Source: an uncultured Paraprevotella sp. (GTDB lineage: Bacteria; Bacteroidota; Bacteroidia; Bacteroidales; Bacteroidaceae). Taken from it: DNA of 64,000 nucleotides. The stretch covers positions 1-64,000 of the forward strand of contig CALUKY010000009.1 of NCBI GenBank assembly GCA_944321345.1. The letters are read 5' to 3'. The position numbers were made by a program, and so were the translations under genes. A model generated the notes under the pieces. The model ran no database searches. It was given only the letters and a program-made list of their open reading frames with translations, and was not told the DNA's origin. This document shows positions 48,401-54,968 of this stretch, piece after piece (positions within the stretch are counted from its first letter, which is position 1; each line of letters opens with the position of its first letter).

Positions 48401-50736
48401 CAGATGACGGAGTTGATGACCAGTCCGTACTTATTGATATACAGACCGCCGGTCTGCGCGGCATTGTAGTCGGTCAGGTCGACAGCACGGATGGTATAGT
48501 TCCGTGCGATAACCGTCTGTGTGATGACTCCACCGTCGTTACAATAAACCGCTCCATTGGCCTTATTGGTATTGTTGGTCACAATCGAAGAACCCAGAAT
48601 CAGATACTCCGGATGTTCCATACCGCTCCATAAGGCATTACGGTCCAGATACACGCCACCGCCGTTCGTAGCCGAACAGTTGGTGATCATGCTCTGCAGA
48701 ACCAGACCGGCGTTATCCACATAGACACCGCCACCACGTGATTCGGCACTGCTGTTGAACACCAGCGAACCGACCAAACGTCCTCCCTTCAGGCAAACCG
48801 CACCTCCATCCGATTCGGCATGACACTCCTTGACAATACTGTTCATCAGATAACAGTTACGGCCCATATACACACCGGCTCCCCGATCGGTCAGAAAGTC
48901 CTCCACACCGATGTCACCCTGTGCGTTACCTCCGACAATCGTCACTCCGTTCAGTATCGTTACCGACTTGAAATAATCTTCTTCGTTATATGGAAAAGGA
49001 GCAAACCACACCACATGGCGCGAGGCGCTACTGTTCACATTCCACTGATAGTCCGTGGCGTTCCAGATTGCGTCGTGATCATACGAAGCGCCCTGCAGGA
49101 CCGTCACATTTTTATACTGCCAGGGCATTTCGCCCTCTTTTTCACGCTGTGTCTTGCTCTGTTCGGTTCCGGCAAAGCCTCCGTACACACTGATTCCGTC
49201 GCGCATCCGGAAAGACGCGGTATAGGATTTTGACGGATCCAGCCATCCCACGGGCGAATACGTTCCGGCGGCCACCCACACCTCGCCCGGCTGATTCTGC
49301 GGATTGTTGTCCGCCAGCTCGTCAATCATCTTCTGCAGGTCGCCCGAAGCATTTGCCCAGGATGTTCCGTCTCCGGTAGCCCCTTCCTTCACAAAGCGCA
49401 CCCGGCTGGCAGAAAGATACTGATATTCATAGGCTCCGATATCTATTGTATTGCTCTCGCGCGCGTTTCCGGCCATATCCTGACTTCCGTACACAGCAGT
49501 CTGATACGCCGACGGGTCGCCCTGATTGAGCATCACCGATCCCAGAAGCACATTCCAGGACCACACCGGATAGGCAGACATACGCCAGTTATATTCACGG
49601 TCGAAGCTGGTTTTGAGCGACGGTCCGTCGAACATGGGCGACTCCGCAAAACCTTTATTCTCTGTAGTTACATAAATATTTCCGTCCTGATCGTCTGCGG
49701 CCACTTCGTGAAAGGCAGAGTTCCCGAAACGGGGCGAGTTGGTGGCAAAAAGACGCGTATTACCCCATATAATGGTGTTATACACATCATAATCCGTTCC
49801 GTTTTTCGCGGCCACCAGATCAATACCTCCTGCGGTGTTTCGGGCCACCGTGGCATTCACCACCAGTCCGCCTTCGGCCATACGGATGCCTCCGTTCTCG
49901 TTGTTGAACACCGAAGAGTTCACCACCGTCAGCTGGCCGTCGGCCCAGATTCCGCCTCCGGCATTCTCCACCGGCGTACGGTTTCCGGCCACATTATTAT
50001 ATATGACGCTCTGATTGATGAGCGAAACATTGTTGTTTACATTCCGAACGGCGGCATCCACATAGACAGCGGCTCCACGCATGGCATAATTATTTACCAG
50101 GAAGCAGCGCTCCACCCGGAAGATACCTCCGCGGCTGTTGTCTCCATAGATACGGATACCCCCACCCTGGCTCTGGTCATCGCTGCCCGCGGCCTGTCCG
50201 TTGGCCACGGTAAACCCGTTGATTACGGTAGGATAGGCATTGTTGTTCACGCCGGAAGAAGGCTCCAGATTCATGCGAAGCACATGCCGGGCATTGTCAC
50301 CGCGGGTGGTATTCTGCGGAAAGATCAGATAGTCGGTATCTAACGCATCATTGCGGGAAATGTCTCCGGAAAGCACCGAGCGATAGCGCAGCTGATAAGG
50401 CTTTCCGAGAGTTTCACGGTCGTTGACGCTCCGCTCATCCCCCTTGAATCCGCCATAAAGCTGCACTCCGGATTTCAGCAGAAAGCCATTGACATCCGGA
50501 GTGATATAAATCTCATTGACTGTAGAAATCGTTTCGAAGCCCTGAACCCAGATCTGGTCACCGGCCACGGCCCTGTCTAAGGCATCGGTCAGCGTCGTGG
50601 TGCTTCCCCACGAAGAGCCGTCGCCCGTTCCTGCGGGGCTTACATAATAGATTTTTGCCTGCGCACGGGCCGAAAGTCCCAACACGGCCACAGCAGCCAG
50701 AATCATCAGTCGGAATTTGTTTTGTATTTTCATCAT
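39406..50736 (-). CDS. Giant eight-module beta-helix protein of the fimbrial operon
   Basis: The protein has 3776 residues from the ATG at 50736 (a TTG at 50763 opens the frame earlier). A signal peptide ends near ARAQA (residue 27). Eight modules follow. Each opens with a strand such as IYYVSPAGTGDGSSWG or VYYVRKDGNDSNDGLSW, an ALDxA helix and a VWVAxGTY strand. Each then runs through parallel beta-helix turns (GGGVY, NSVIWGN) and closes with DIGAYEY or a variant. Residues about 3265-3700 are beta-sandwich-like, and 3702-3776 form a T9SS-like C-terminal domain ending GNERKVIKAILK. It follows the minor fimbrillin by 54 bases, so it is probably a fimbria-associated adhesin or polysaccharide-binding protein. 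No catalytic residues could be identified. It is far larger than Mfa5, the T9SS-linked P. gingivalis accessory fimbrillin it may parallel. Confidence 0.9.
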   Translation of the reverse strand: MMKIQNKFRLMILAAVAVLGLSARAQAKIYYVSPAGTGDGSSWGSTTTLTDALDRAVAGDQIWVQGFETISTVNEIYITPDVNGFLLKSGVQLYGGFKGDERSVNDRETLGKPYQLRYRSVLSGDISRNDALDTDYLIFPQNTTRGDNARHVLRMNLEPSSGVNNNAYPTVINGFTVANGQAAGSDDQSQGGGIRIYGDNSRGGIFRVERCFLVNNYAMRGAAVYVDAAVRNVNNNVSLINQSVIYNNVAGNRTPVENAGGGIWADGQLTVVNSSVFNNENGGIRMAEGGLVVNATVARNTAGGIDLVAAKNGTDYDVYNTIIWGNTRLFATNSPRFGNSAFHEVAADDQDGNIYVTTENKGFAESPMFDGPSLKTSFDREYNWRMSAYPVWSWNVLLGSVMLNQGDPSAYQTAVYGSQDMAGNARESNTIDIGAYEYQYLSASRVRFVKEGATGDGTSWANASGDLQKMIDELADNNPQNQPGEVWVAAGTYSPVGWLDPSKSYTASFRMRDGISVYGGFAGTEQSKTQREKEGEMPWQYKNVTVLQGASYDHDAIWNATDYQWNVNSSASRHVVWFAPFPYNEEDYFKSVTILNGVTIVGGNAQGDIGVEDFLTDRGAGVYMGRNCYLMNSIVKECHAESDGGAVCLKGGRLVGSLVFNSSAESRGGGVYVDNAGLVLQSMITNCSATNGGGVYLDRNALWSGMEHPEYLILGSSIVTNNTNKANGAVYCNDGGVITQTVIARNYTIRAVDLTDYNAAQTGGLYINKYGLVINSVIWGNDLRGNVTTQVYVKDASPDKVRFYNVGVSSFNSTVWNNIFQQEMIPLSDDNMAVGTDGEGYLSPNFETDGMPKTTGVDSIMLRPTYFWEPIVGSNLRAKGMMLGTFPDEVLAAPELDITGSLFHQTPSLGAYRIHATPIVPEVSADGNTLRVYVNADCTMPAHNGSSWDNGYRSLNEALEYLGNLPKGEQEINGRRVNVNENTRLELYVLEGNLRPRFVFTNLDAKSVTVRVPEAKSGATFYVYGGYRLNADNPNQADRKPLVYRTIINGNYVGKDVNDGIYHCITVMENAKVHLDGFQVINGHALGESSRQYGAGLLAHTGSVVTLKDCIFENNTAQDGAAIDARNATLSLINCVINNNTNVQEETPVVNARTLTVNHVTVVNNIGSAPVAVAESATSFAVGNSSGNTVEGLASVGEEGAKVFANPANQRGATLGFNTYYGGYSEYRPLTSSADAAVVINQGSNSALTQDITGSPRNLGGAPDKGAYEAILPESGRVYYVRKDGNDSNDGLSWGHALATLEAALDKAAQSPTVSSRPQIWVAKGTYTHRTEDEDKIHEQYYAYEMIEGVNVYGGFPAEGAPGESDRDPKQYETILQPGEYDPEIMVEYGFPSFGRVLVQRDHFEYETVWDGFTLQHGYLFSCYRQNIAGDISEVRTDLIGLTGGAGAYLMNNGVLENCVVRNNIVHVFPESRGMDQTGTGEGGYHQAGAGIYNNGGLIRNCAIQNNKLQHSLYRRGQNNVESAWMYGAGLYMNTGTVYNTIISGNVAEIIEGNIAPDANDGYHQVIVGAGAFLVNGEFYNNTISGNRAVTYTTKKKNISLGGVYVYDNITMYNCIVSDNTDTHGESTEHNTNIFGYPIAAFNISGTGESSVYTPDATKVKVHYTCVHIDQSDSKNLALTNDTQHTNVYADPLLDADYHLLTGSPAINTGTDYIEGVIIPDYDAEYTDRIKDCAIDMGAFESQNEGNILYSTTGEGSARQLAYYVTQNGSGLRSGASPAEAACAMKLQQILLAAGELAATTTEGQVYVRVAGYDPAVNPFVYHANTLSDANDPRSYTYVVPEGVILEGGYSEDFATREPMTLQTRLSAIKEATLNAPEVNGYHAVTFMDAAGNKDMNICELTRTTVVDGIFLQDGNAESDAGAGNARAMGGGAIVPKGAHVRNCVVTDCQAIQGGGLFLKAGALVSGTLLQKNEADEGGAVYATNADADADNRSYLISCTLTDNTASGMGGGIYQEDGALMGLNSVIWGNSASSDRNVSGVVTSKFADAKMLEMVQVLNPEQNDNNYYPYNYCFVETFEMPTSFENTSMTSEENIYFEDERRFLKVYSPLIKRGILKKYLDYWQRRYLVAEQDMNTVLRLQPDYQRADAGAFAYDGGPLQIDEVITRIFVSKGSNVKLAEGEKMETYLGRSFYTSLSHLDDALEYIRRVRTEGRAEENTEFEILLGPGIYKPSVRRTDAASTVLDQRQNSFVIPTNVKIYGGFSGEEYYSTGVDNIPAQTGNIALTKDEGIDNLLKARTFSDLNGNSVLEPWELSQQAILSGKVDVSVTTRNVYHVLFSNGHGHVTLDGVTVMEGETASELSNDANQDEIGRGGSIYSNGMNYTLHRCRLMNSKAVRGGAVYMRNARITMVGCVLGGNGSVEGYDNTEAMRGGAVYLAGNIGGTSTPAELYAVNTLFANNETYGSGGAIGGNEASVINLMNCNLVRNKARDHAAAFTRSTGKSVITNSVIWGNEDETASQAVINDPQAKITYSASEWLATDGDAHNYNLSTDNAAVDGPRFKRPSTVAGVSGNQSASMWNPGAQSVLSDVGNGTYDYSIQKETGAYKEWFDYNALAYQGQYMYNRSRYAAPLDEKNGHVPDVMVIDIGLFEYPHPVDISKLDAVYVATEDAGLANGTSWAHAISNLKMAIIAMANPTGGTVKEKKIYVRDGVYSVGQLSHDNVAFPLYTSEGSDYGNSVEIIGACTGVGHEQNFANPTVLTVNPVQQNTTNILLDIRTENKPVTVSGLTFVNSSQGDGTPGTTPGCGVNIMDIGAGAKVTLKNVAFRNNYGYGISSVANQGELLLANVLFADGAYTEGSTGVGLQTAGKTTVVNCTFAQNRTDLERPNGQPEPEVYNSVSWNNEVQNLSDAEGTANVNFPSGTKNNDIQNGPNFINPETEEVLERDYGIRPSLNLLNRGDNVAYNALVLDEPSAPNIPATERDLANNSRQTGAKVDVGAYEYSADLQQVIYVKPVVGGNSTGESWANATSDLQGAIDLVAVYAANNSGSKGYVFVHNTQPVNNRLRVSMPGTMIYGSMNDEVSDQTDVEGLVSDLVKKRQGILQNNRRTQIAKGLDITAASVVDGFEIAGGVQLGNDGCLSTSIVKGAVQGVTGGTDGLLYNTLVVNDEAGTAGNVNGVQAVNVTATGTIAGMTGNANNRDSVTETNAYVTDNYWNYQLMETSADIDGGTAEITSYMNKVGHDRDLIGNLRVRHTVDNGCFETWNISEEMTSDHVITAEDYPLGKSVVYVRKGQELKIENASDGTLLYPSGNSFAPGFLLLEHQAGLRGNGNHIRLTNFAVERDIPNGKSDLVAMPFDVNSTTSNLAGIEPKRYDSALRATYDYKYEQENSKAWSNQNLDQAGMYEGLLFENTTGQDQTLRFYGKSTAPYVEDGNDKQIELKKYNFNEQWTTDADGNIVPSNSNRFTYKENMSWNLFGSPYLCAMNYSDLEYGRVLYGYQDDAYRSIRTYDDSGMAVKGHIPVGSAVFTQTATLKDTEVFTVALPAGEKAGEAYATGPVLRIGLSAAGKTRNVLSGNEDYLQLNAVPAEQARSDFDLSADGVKWISDSVAQIYAERAGGRYSLLSAVNQEGEVAVTVDVPQTGLYDITVPDEAADDYTYVLLEDKKTRRKVNLLENSYSFAVSEAGTLAGRFVVSFAEKDSPADEWVLLTRDLGHGNVLISGLQAGDRITVYDPAGIRLTVVEAQGYEQYIALKKGVFAFEVTRGNERKVIKAILK
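39409..39633 (-). other. T9SS-like C-terminal domain of the giant protein
   Basis: The last 75 residues contain VLISGLQAGDRITVYDPAG, IALKKGVFAFEVTRGN and a basic final strand. This is the layout of type-A Por secretion domains, also seen in the 103-residue protein at 8114-8425. Confidence 0.65.
40945..50655 (-). repeat. Eight tandem beta-helix modules within the giant gene
   Basis: Module limits read from opening and closing motifs, in order of translation: 50655-49423, 49407-47992, 47952-46924, 46911-45511, 45459-44275, 44247-42775, 42756-41731 and 41718-40945. Closing motifs in the same order are IDIGAYEY, LGAYRIH, DKGAYEA, IDMGAFES, ADAGAFAY, IDIGLFEY, VDVGAYEY and VDNGCFE. Sequence identity between modules is low, so these are old duplications or imported units rather than recent DNA repeats. 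Confidence 0.8.
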
Positions 50737-50790
50737 GTCAGGTTTTCTCATTGTCAAGTTCAAGTAATAGCGCTTTTGCAGAGTTACCTT

Positions 50791-51864
50791 CTAGACACTC
50801 AGCGGATTGGGAGTGAGTGTGACGTCGGTGTTTCCATTCAGGCCTCGCACCGTTACGTTCACCTTATACCACGCAGCCTGTTTCAGGTACGATTCGAAAC
50901 GCATGGTATAGGGCTGTTCATTGAGGTTTCCGTCCTTTTCGGCCTGAATGGTGAAAGTAATTCTCGGCTTGGTCTCCCCGTCAGAAAAGGAATAATGATA
51001 CACCCTCCCGTTGCGCTGGCTGATGGGTGTGGTATTGTAAAAGGTGCGCGCCAGTTTGGTGGGCGTATAATAATCCGGATCACAGGCAATCATCGGGAAC
51101 AGGCGTCCGCGCTCTTCGCCATGATAAGTAAAGCCCGTGATTCTCACATCCGAATAGCCCTGTTCATAAGCGTCGGCCGCATCCCACTGTACATCCACTT
51201 TGGTGGCCAGACGCGTGATACGCACCACGGGATATGAAGTCTGCAATCCTCCCTCGCTGGCATAGAGTGAAAAAGCCGCCGGAAGCCCGTTGCTTTCTGC
51301 AGTCTGATAATAACCGGTGCCCAAGCTCAGGAATGCAGGTGTGTTTTCGGTTCCGTCAATCGGATTGCCGCCTGGACCTGTCTGCATGGCATAGTAGTTG
51401 GAAATGGTCAGCTGCTCCACATCGCGGCGTGTGCGGCACTGGGTTATGTCGTCAGCCGGACTGCCATGCACTCCGTCTTTATAAATCACGCCATAAAGAT
51501 AGAGCTCGCCTCTCTGCACCTTGACCTCCAGTTCTTTAATGGTAGTACTGCCATCATAGGCGGGCAGGTTGTTGAACTCCTCCTGCGAAAGACGGATCAC
51601 CATGACTTTGGAGTTATTCGGAAACTCGGCATCCTCAGTTTCATCATATGCCAGAATCACGTCCATACGGTCCCAGTCTTCGGCCTCATCCACGCTGCTG
51701 CCGGGATCACCGGGTGCACGTGTCTCTATATTTTCAGGCACACTGACGAGCAGTCGCATGGTCTCGGCCGGCACGTCGGGCAGGTCTGCCACATCGTTGT
51801 GGCAGGCTGTCAGAGCAAGCAGCAGGCTCATGGTTCCATATATGTTCCAGATTTTTCTGATCAT
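50791..51864 (-). CDS. Minor/tip fimbrillin lipoprotein
   Basis: The 357-residue protein has a lipobox (LALTAC, Cys21) and a candidate processing site after Arg49 (PENIETRAPGD), the position at which Bacteroidales fimbrillins are trimmed before assembly. The body is beta-rich and ends with YKVNVTVRGLNGNTDVTL, typical of the last strands of FimA-type fimbrillins. It lies two bases after the FimB/Mfa2-like gene and before the giant gene, in the place of accessory tip subunits such as Mfa3-Mfa5 or FimC-FimE. Confidence 0.8.
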   Translation of the reverse strand: MIRKIWNIYGTMSLLLALTACHNDVADLPDVPAETMRLLVSVPENIETRAPGDPGSSVDEAEDWDRMDVILAYDETEDAEFPNNSKVMVIRLSQEEFNNLPAYDGSTTIKELEVKVQRGELYLYGVIYKDGVHGSPADDITQCRTRRDVEQLTISNYYAMQTGPGGNPIDGTENTPAFLSLGTGYYQTAESNGLPAAFSLYASEGGLQTSYPVVRITRLATKVDVQWDAADAYEQGYSDVRITGFTYHGEERGRLFPMIACDPDYYTPTKLARTFYNTTPISQRNGRVYHYSFSDGETKPRITFTIQAEKDGNLNEQPYTMRFESYLKQAAWYKVNVTVRGLNGNTDVTLTPNPLSV

Positions 51865-51866
51865 AT

Positions 51867-52898
51867 TTACATCTCTACGTCAAAATCATTTCCAGGTTCC
51901 CAATCCAGTTCTACCGAAACACCCACTTCCGGATTTTCGGTTGTCACCTCACCATTCTCATTCAGTTTCACTTTGATAATCTGCACCTCACCGGCAAGCA
52001 GTGGATTCTTTATATAAAGCACGTTCTTCACGTATTCTCCATCGGGCATCCGGGTGTACAGGTCCATCTGCCAGAGGCTTCCCTCCTCTTCGTCGTAGGT
52101 GTCGTTTATGCGTGTCAGGGGCTCCGCCTGATCGGCAGAAGGGAAACACACCGAGTGCAAGGCGATGAGCCCGGCGGCCTCGGTACGCCGGGTGCGGATC
52201 ACAGCCGGTTTTCCTACCACAAACACACTGTCGGCACATCGCATGCCCGAAGACATCCCCCGGGTATAGGCCTCCACCACCTGTGCCGGCGAATTTCCCG
52301 GGTCGACAACCAGCACCGGCACGGCATTCTGCATATACAGCGGTACATAGAAGTTTCCGGACACATGTGACACCGACATACTGGTATATCCCCGATAAAA
52401 CGCTGTGCTGTGTGCATCAATCGTATCGGCCTCTTCCTGTTGCAAGGCTATGGTTTTATAATTATTGCCGTCTGTAATCCGTATTCCCTCCGGCTCTCCG
52501 GTGGCAGCCAGCGCCATATTGTCGTAATTACCCTTGTCCAGATAAACGGTGATTGCCAGACTGTTGGCATCTGGGCGCATCTCCAGATGCTTGGCCAGTC
52601 TTCCGTCCTTTGCATCAAAAAAAGACAAATCCATAAAACGGGCCTTATCGGTCAGGATATGCGAAAGATTCTCTTTCAGGGCAGTCGCCAGCTCCTGCTC
52701 TGCCGGACTGGTTAGCTGCTCATCAATCGACATGCGGAGCGAAGTGGACAGCTCCATGCAGTACTCAATAGCAAAATCCGCGCCGCACTTTGACAAATCC
52801 TCGTCAATGCACGACCCGAACCACAGGGGCAGTGCCGCCCACAGCAGGGCGCGGCTCCATCCCTCTCCTGAAAATATATTTCTTTTATTCCTCTTCAT
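51867..52898 (-). CDS. FimB/Mfa2-family fimbrial anchor lipoprotein
   Basis: The protein has 343 residues from the ATG at 52898, chosen because AAGGAG lies seven bases upstream; an ATG at 52919 is also open. The lipobox WFGSC is followed by IDEDLSKC, the start typical of FimB/Mfa2 (DUF1812) proteins that anchor fimbriae in the outer membrane and limit their length. Its last residues, WEPGNDFDVEM, resemble the end of the major fimbrillin (WNSGIVFDVEL). It is the first gene after the hairpin-rich gap behind the fimbrillin gene. Confidence 0.85.
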   Translation of the reverse strand: MKRNKRNIFSGEGWSRALLWAALPLWFGSCIDEDLSKCGADFAIEYCMELSTSLRMSIDEQLTSPAEQELATALKENLSHILTDKARFMDLSFFDAKDGRLAKHLEMRPDANSLAITVYLDKGNYDNMALAATGEPEGIRITDGNNYKTIALQQEEADTIDAHSTAFYRGYTSMSVSHVSGNFYVPLYMQNAVPVLVVDPGNSPAQVVEAYTRGMSSGMRCADSVFVVGKPAVIRTRRTEAAGLIALHSVCFPSADQAEPLTRINDTYDEEEGSLWQMDLYTRMPDGEYVKNVLYIKNPLLAGEVQIIKVKLNENGEVTTENPEVGVSVELDWEPGNDFDVEM

Positions 52899-52924
52899 GA
52901 CTCGCTCCTTGTTTCTCATATTCT

Positions 52925-53030
52925 CTGAGCGTACACGCTCTGTTCTTGTTTACCGAGCCTGCGGAAGATTAACGGTTATCCGCAGACTTGCTCCGGTTGT
53001 AGATGGCAGCCCTACGAAAGGCTGCCACCC
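52925..53030 (-). promoter_or_regulatory. Three hairpins between fimbrillin and anchor genes
   Basis: GAGCGT-AC-ACGCTC (52927-52940), TGCGGA/TCCGCA (52960-52984) and GGCAGCC/GGCTGCC (53005-53026) follow one another in the fimbrillin-anchor gap. None has a T run on the minus strand, so they look like mRNA-protecting or processing elements rather than terminators. Confidence 0.5.
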
Positions 53031-53057
53031 TGATAAATTATTCAATGATAAGAAATG

Positions 53058-54905
53058 TTACAGTTCTACATCAAAGACAATACCGCTGTTCCATGTCAGA
53101 TCTACGGCCAGACCCAACTGCAACTGGGTAGAGCGCAGGTCAGGAATACAGTTGTAGGCATTCTTCAAAGAACCGATAGTCAACTGGGCAGTAGTGGTAT
53201 AGTCCTGCTCGAATACGGATTTACGTTCATCCGTTCCACTGGTTGCGTTACCGCCAATATTTAGTGTCTTCAACTGACCGACCAGATAGAATGTTGCTCC
53301 CGCTTTAACAATACCATCCACACCATAGAAATCAGTACCCGTATTATTTTGCAACTCAATAGCAATGTTTACTACGTCAGCATCGTTCAAAGTTCCGGTA
53401 GTTTTACGGTTATCCAACACTAAGGTATAATTTGCTTTAGCGTCAGTGAAATCAGTAGCAGCCTTTGCTCTAACAATAGTTGAATCAGCTTTATCGTACA
53501 CCATCAGGGCTCTATCCCCAGCATCATTACTACCCGGAACAAAGTTCCAGTTTACAGATTTTGGCTGACCGCCGACCAATACTCCGGTAACCGGGAAACC
53601 ATCTGACGGCACGGTAACCTTACGAGGATGAATTTCACCGCCAGCTGCTTTAGCATTGTCTTCCAACACAGCATTTTTACATCTTACAACGGTCTTCAGG
53701 TTAGCCACAGCATACTGAATCGGATTTTTCAAAGCAATGGCGGTAGTGGTGCTCTTTACCGTTCCCGGATCTGTCCAATTTCCAGTCCAACTAGGGGTTG
53801 AACCCGCCCAGTCATTCAGAGAACCAGGGAATTGTGGAGTTTTATCTGCCGTTACCTTAATCGGAGTTGAAACAAAATAACTCAAAGAAGCAGGATAGCA
53901 AATATTTTCCGGTTTTAAAGTCATATTTCCCATTGTAACACCTCCATTATCTGCTTCTGTAAACGTATAGCTAGGAACACCATCTGTCCATTTCAATTCT
54001 ACAGCACCGTCCGGAAGATTATAGTCGTTAGGGAATGTATTATCCTTTAATGTTCCGTTGGTCCCATTTATTGCGGCATCAATAGCTTCAGTAATTTTGC
54101 TAATGTCTACCGAACCAGAATATAAACTCGCATCCAACTTTCCTAATGCTGTTTTCAAATCACCCAATACAAATTTTACTGATTTTGCAGAACCGGCTTT
54201 CAAAAAAGTTAAACTATCATAGAGTTCGGCCAATACATTTCCGCTATTAGCTGGAATTGTAGCGTAAGTTTTCCAGCTTCCGCCATCTGCACCAACTACA
54301 GTCTTCAAAGCATCCAGAATAGCTTTTGCAGAACCTTCATTTTCTGTTGATTTTGCGAAATCATTCTTCGATGTGATCTTCAACAAATTGAAGTTAATTT
54401 TATCGATAGAATTTGTAGCTCCATCATTCAGTGTATTCAACAGAACTCCCTGGACAAACGCATCATCCGTTGCGCCCATTTTCGTTCCATCTTTAGTTCC
54501 TTCAGCTTCGCCATAAAACAGGAAATGTTTTGTTAATACCGGAATGTTTACATCCTGATAAATCTTGGTCTGATTTGAAAGCCCACCATCTTTTGCAATC
54601 TCATCCAAAGAAATGATCTGCTTGATTTCCTGATTATAGGTACCCGAAGGCGCTGTAAACATAGGCAACAGCTTGATATTCTGCATGCCCAGGAACGGAT
54701 TACTTTCCTGCTGAGTATTCGCTGCAGTCATTCTGGTGCCCTTACCGGCCGGGATGTTCAGCGCAAACTGGGTCTTTACACTCTCCCCGTCAAAGGTAGG
54801 GTTAATTTCTGTTTCAGGAATTACCTCGTTAGAGCATGAAGTCATTCCCATAGTACCGGCCACCAGTACGGCAGCAAACAAGTACAGATTTTTGTTCATT
54901 TTCAT
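53058..54905 (-). CDS. Mfa1-family major fimbrillin
   Basis: Main fimbrial subunit of 615 residues. The lipobox MTSC (Cys24) and the likely cleavage site after Arg58 (PAGKGTRMTAANT) define the propeptide removed before strand-exchange assembly. The C-terminus, from LTIGSLKNAYNCIPDLR to FDVEL, is close to the Mfa1 family end. The middle (residues about 130-420) is AT-rich at DNA level and rich in Lys, Asn and Thr. Positions 54181-54240 are 35 percent GC against 70 percent at 55381-55440 in the neighbouring gene, as expected for an exchanged surface antigen. Confidence 0.9.
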   Translation of the reverse strand: MKMNKNLYLFAAVLVAGTMGMTSCSNEVIPETEINPTFDGESVKTQFALNIPAGKGTRMTAANTQQESNPFLGMQNIKLLPMFTAPSGTYNQEIKQIISLDEIAKDGGLSNQTKIYQDVNIPVLTKHFLFYGEAEGTKDGTKMGATDDAFVQGVLLNTLNDGATNSIDKINFNLLKITSKNDFAKSTENEGSAKAILDALKTVVGADGGSWKTYATIPANSGNVLAELYDSLTFLKAGSAKSVKFVLGDLKTALGKLDASLYSGSVDISKITEAIDAAINGTNGTLKDNTFPNDYNLPDGAVELKWTDGVPSYTFTEADNGGVTMGNMTLKPENICYPASLSYFVSTPIKVTADKTPQFPGSLNDWAGSTPSWTGNWTDPGTVKSTTTAIALKNPIQYAVANLKTVVRCKNAVLEDNAKAAGGEIHPRKVTVPSDGFPVTGVLVGGQPKSVNWNFVPGSNDAGDRALMVYDKADSTIVRAKAATDFTDAKANYTLVLDNRKTTGTLNDADVVNIAIELQNNTGTDFYGVDGIVKAGATFYLVGQLKTLNIGGNATSGTDERKSVFEQDYTTTAQLTIGSLKNAYNCIPDLRSTQLQLGLAVDLTWNSGIVFDVEL

Positions 54906-54968
54906 AAATTTTCTTCTTTAAGAAACAACAAAAAATTAATTAATACTATTCTATAATAAAATTTGAAA

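Noticed and set aside
40945..50655. Possible CRISPR or recent tandem DNA repeat in the giant gene
   Set aside because: The repetition is at protein-motif level with low identity; no regularly spaced identical repeats are seen.
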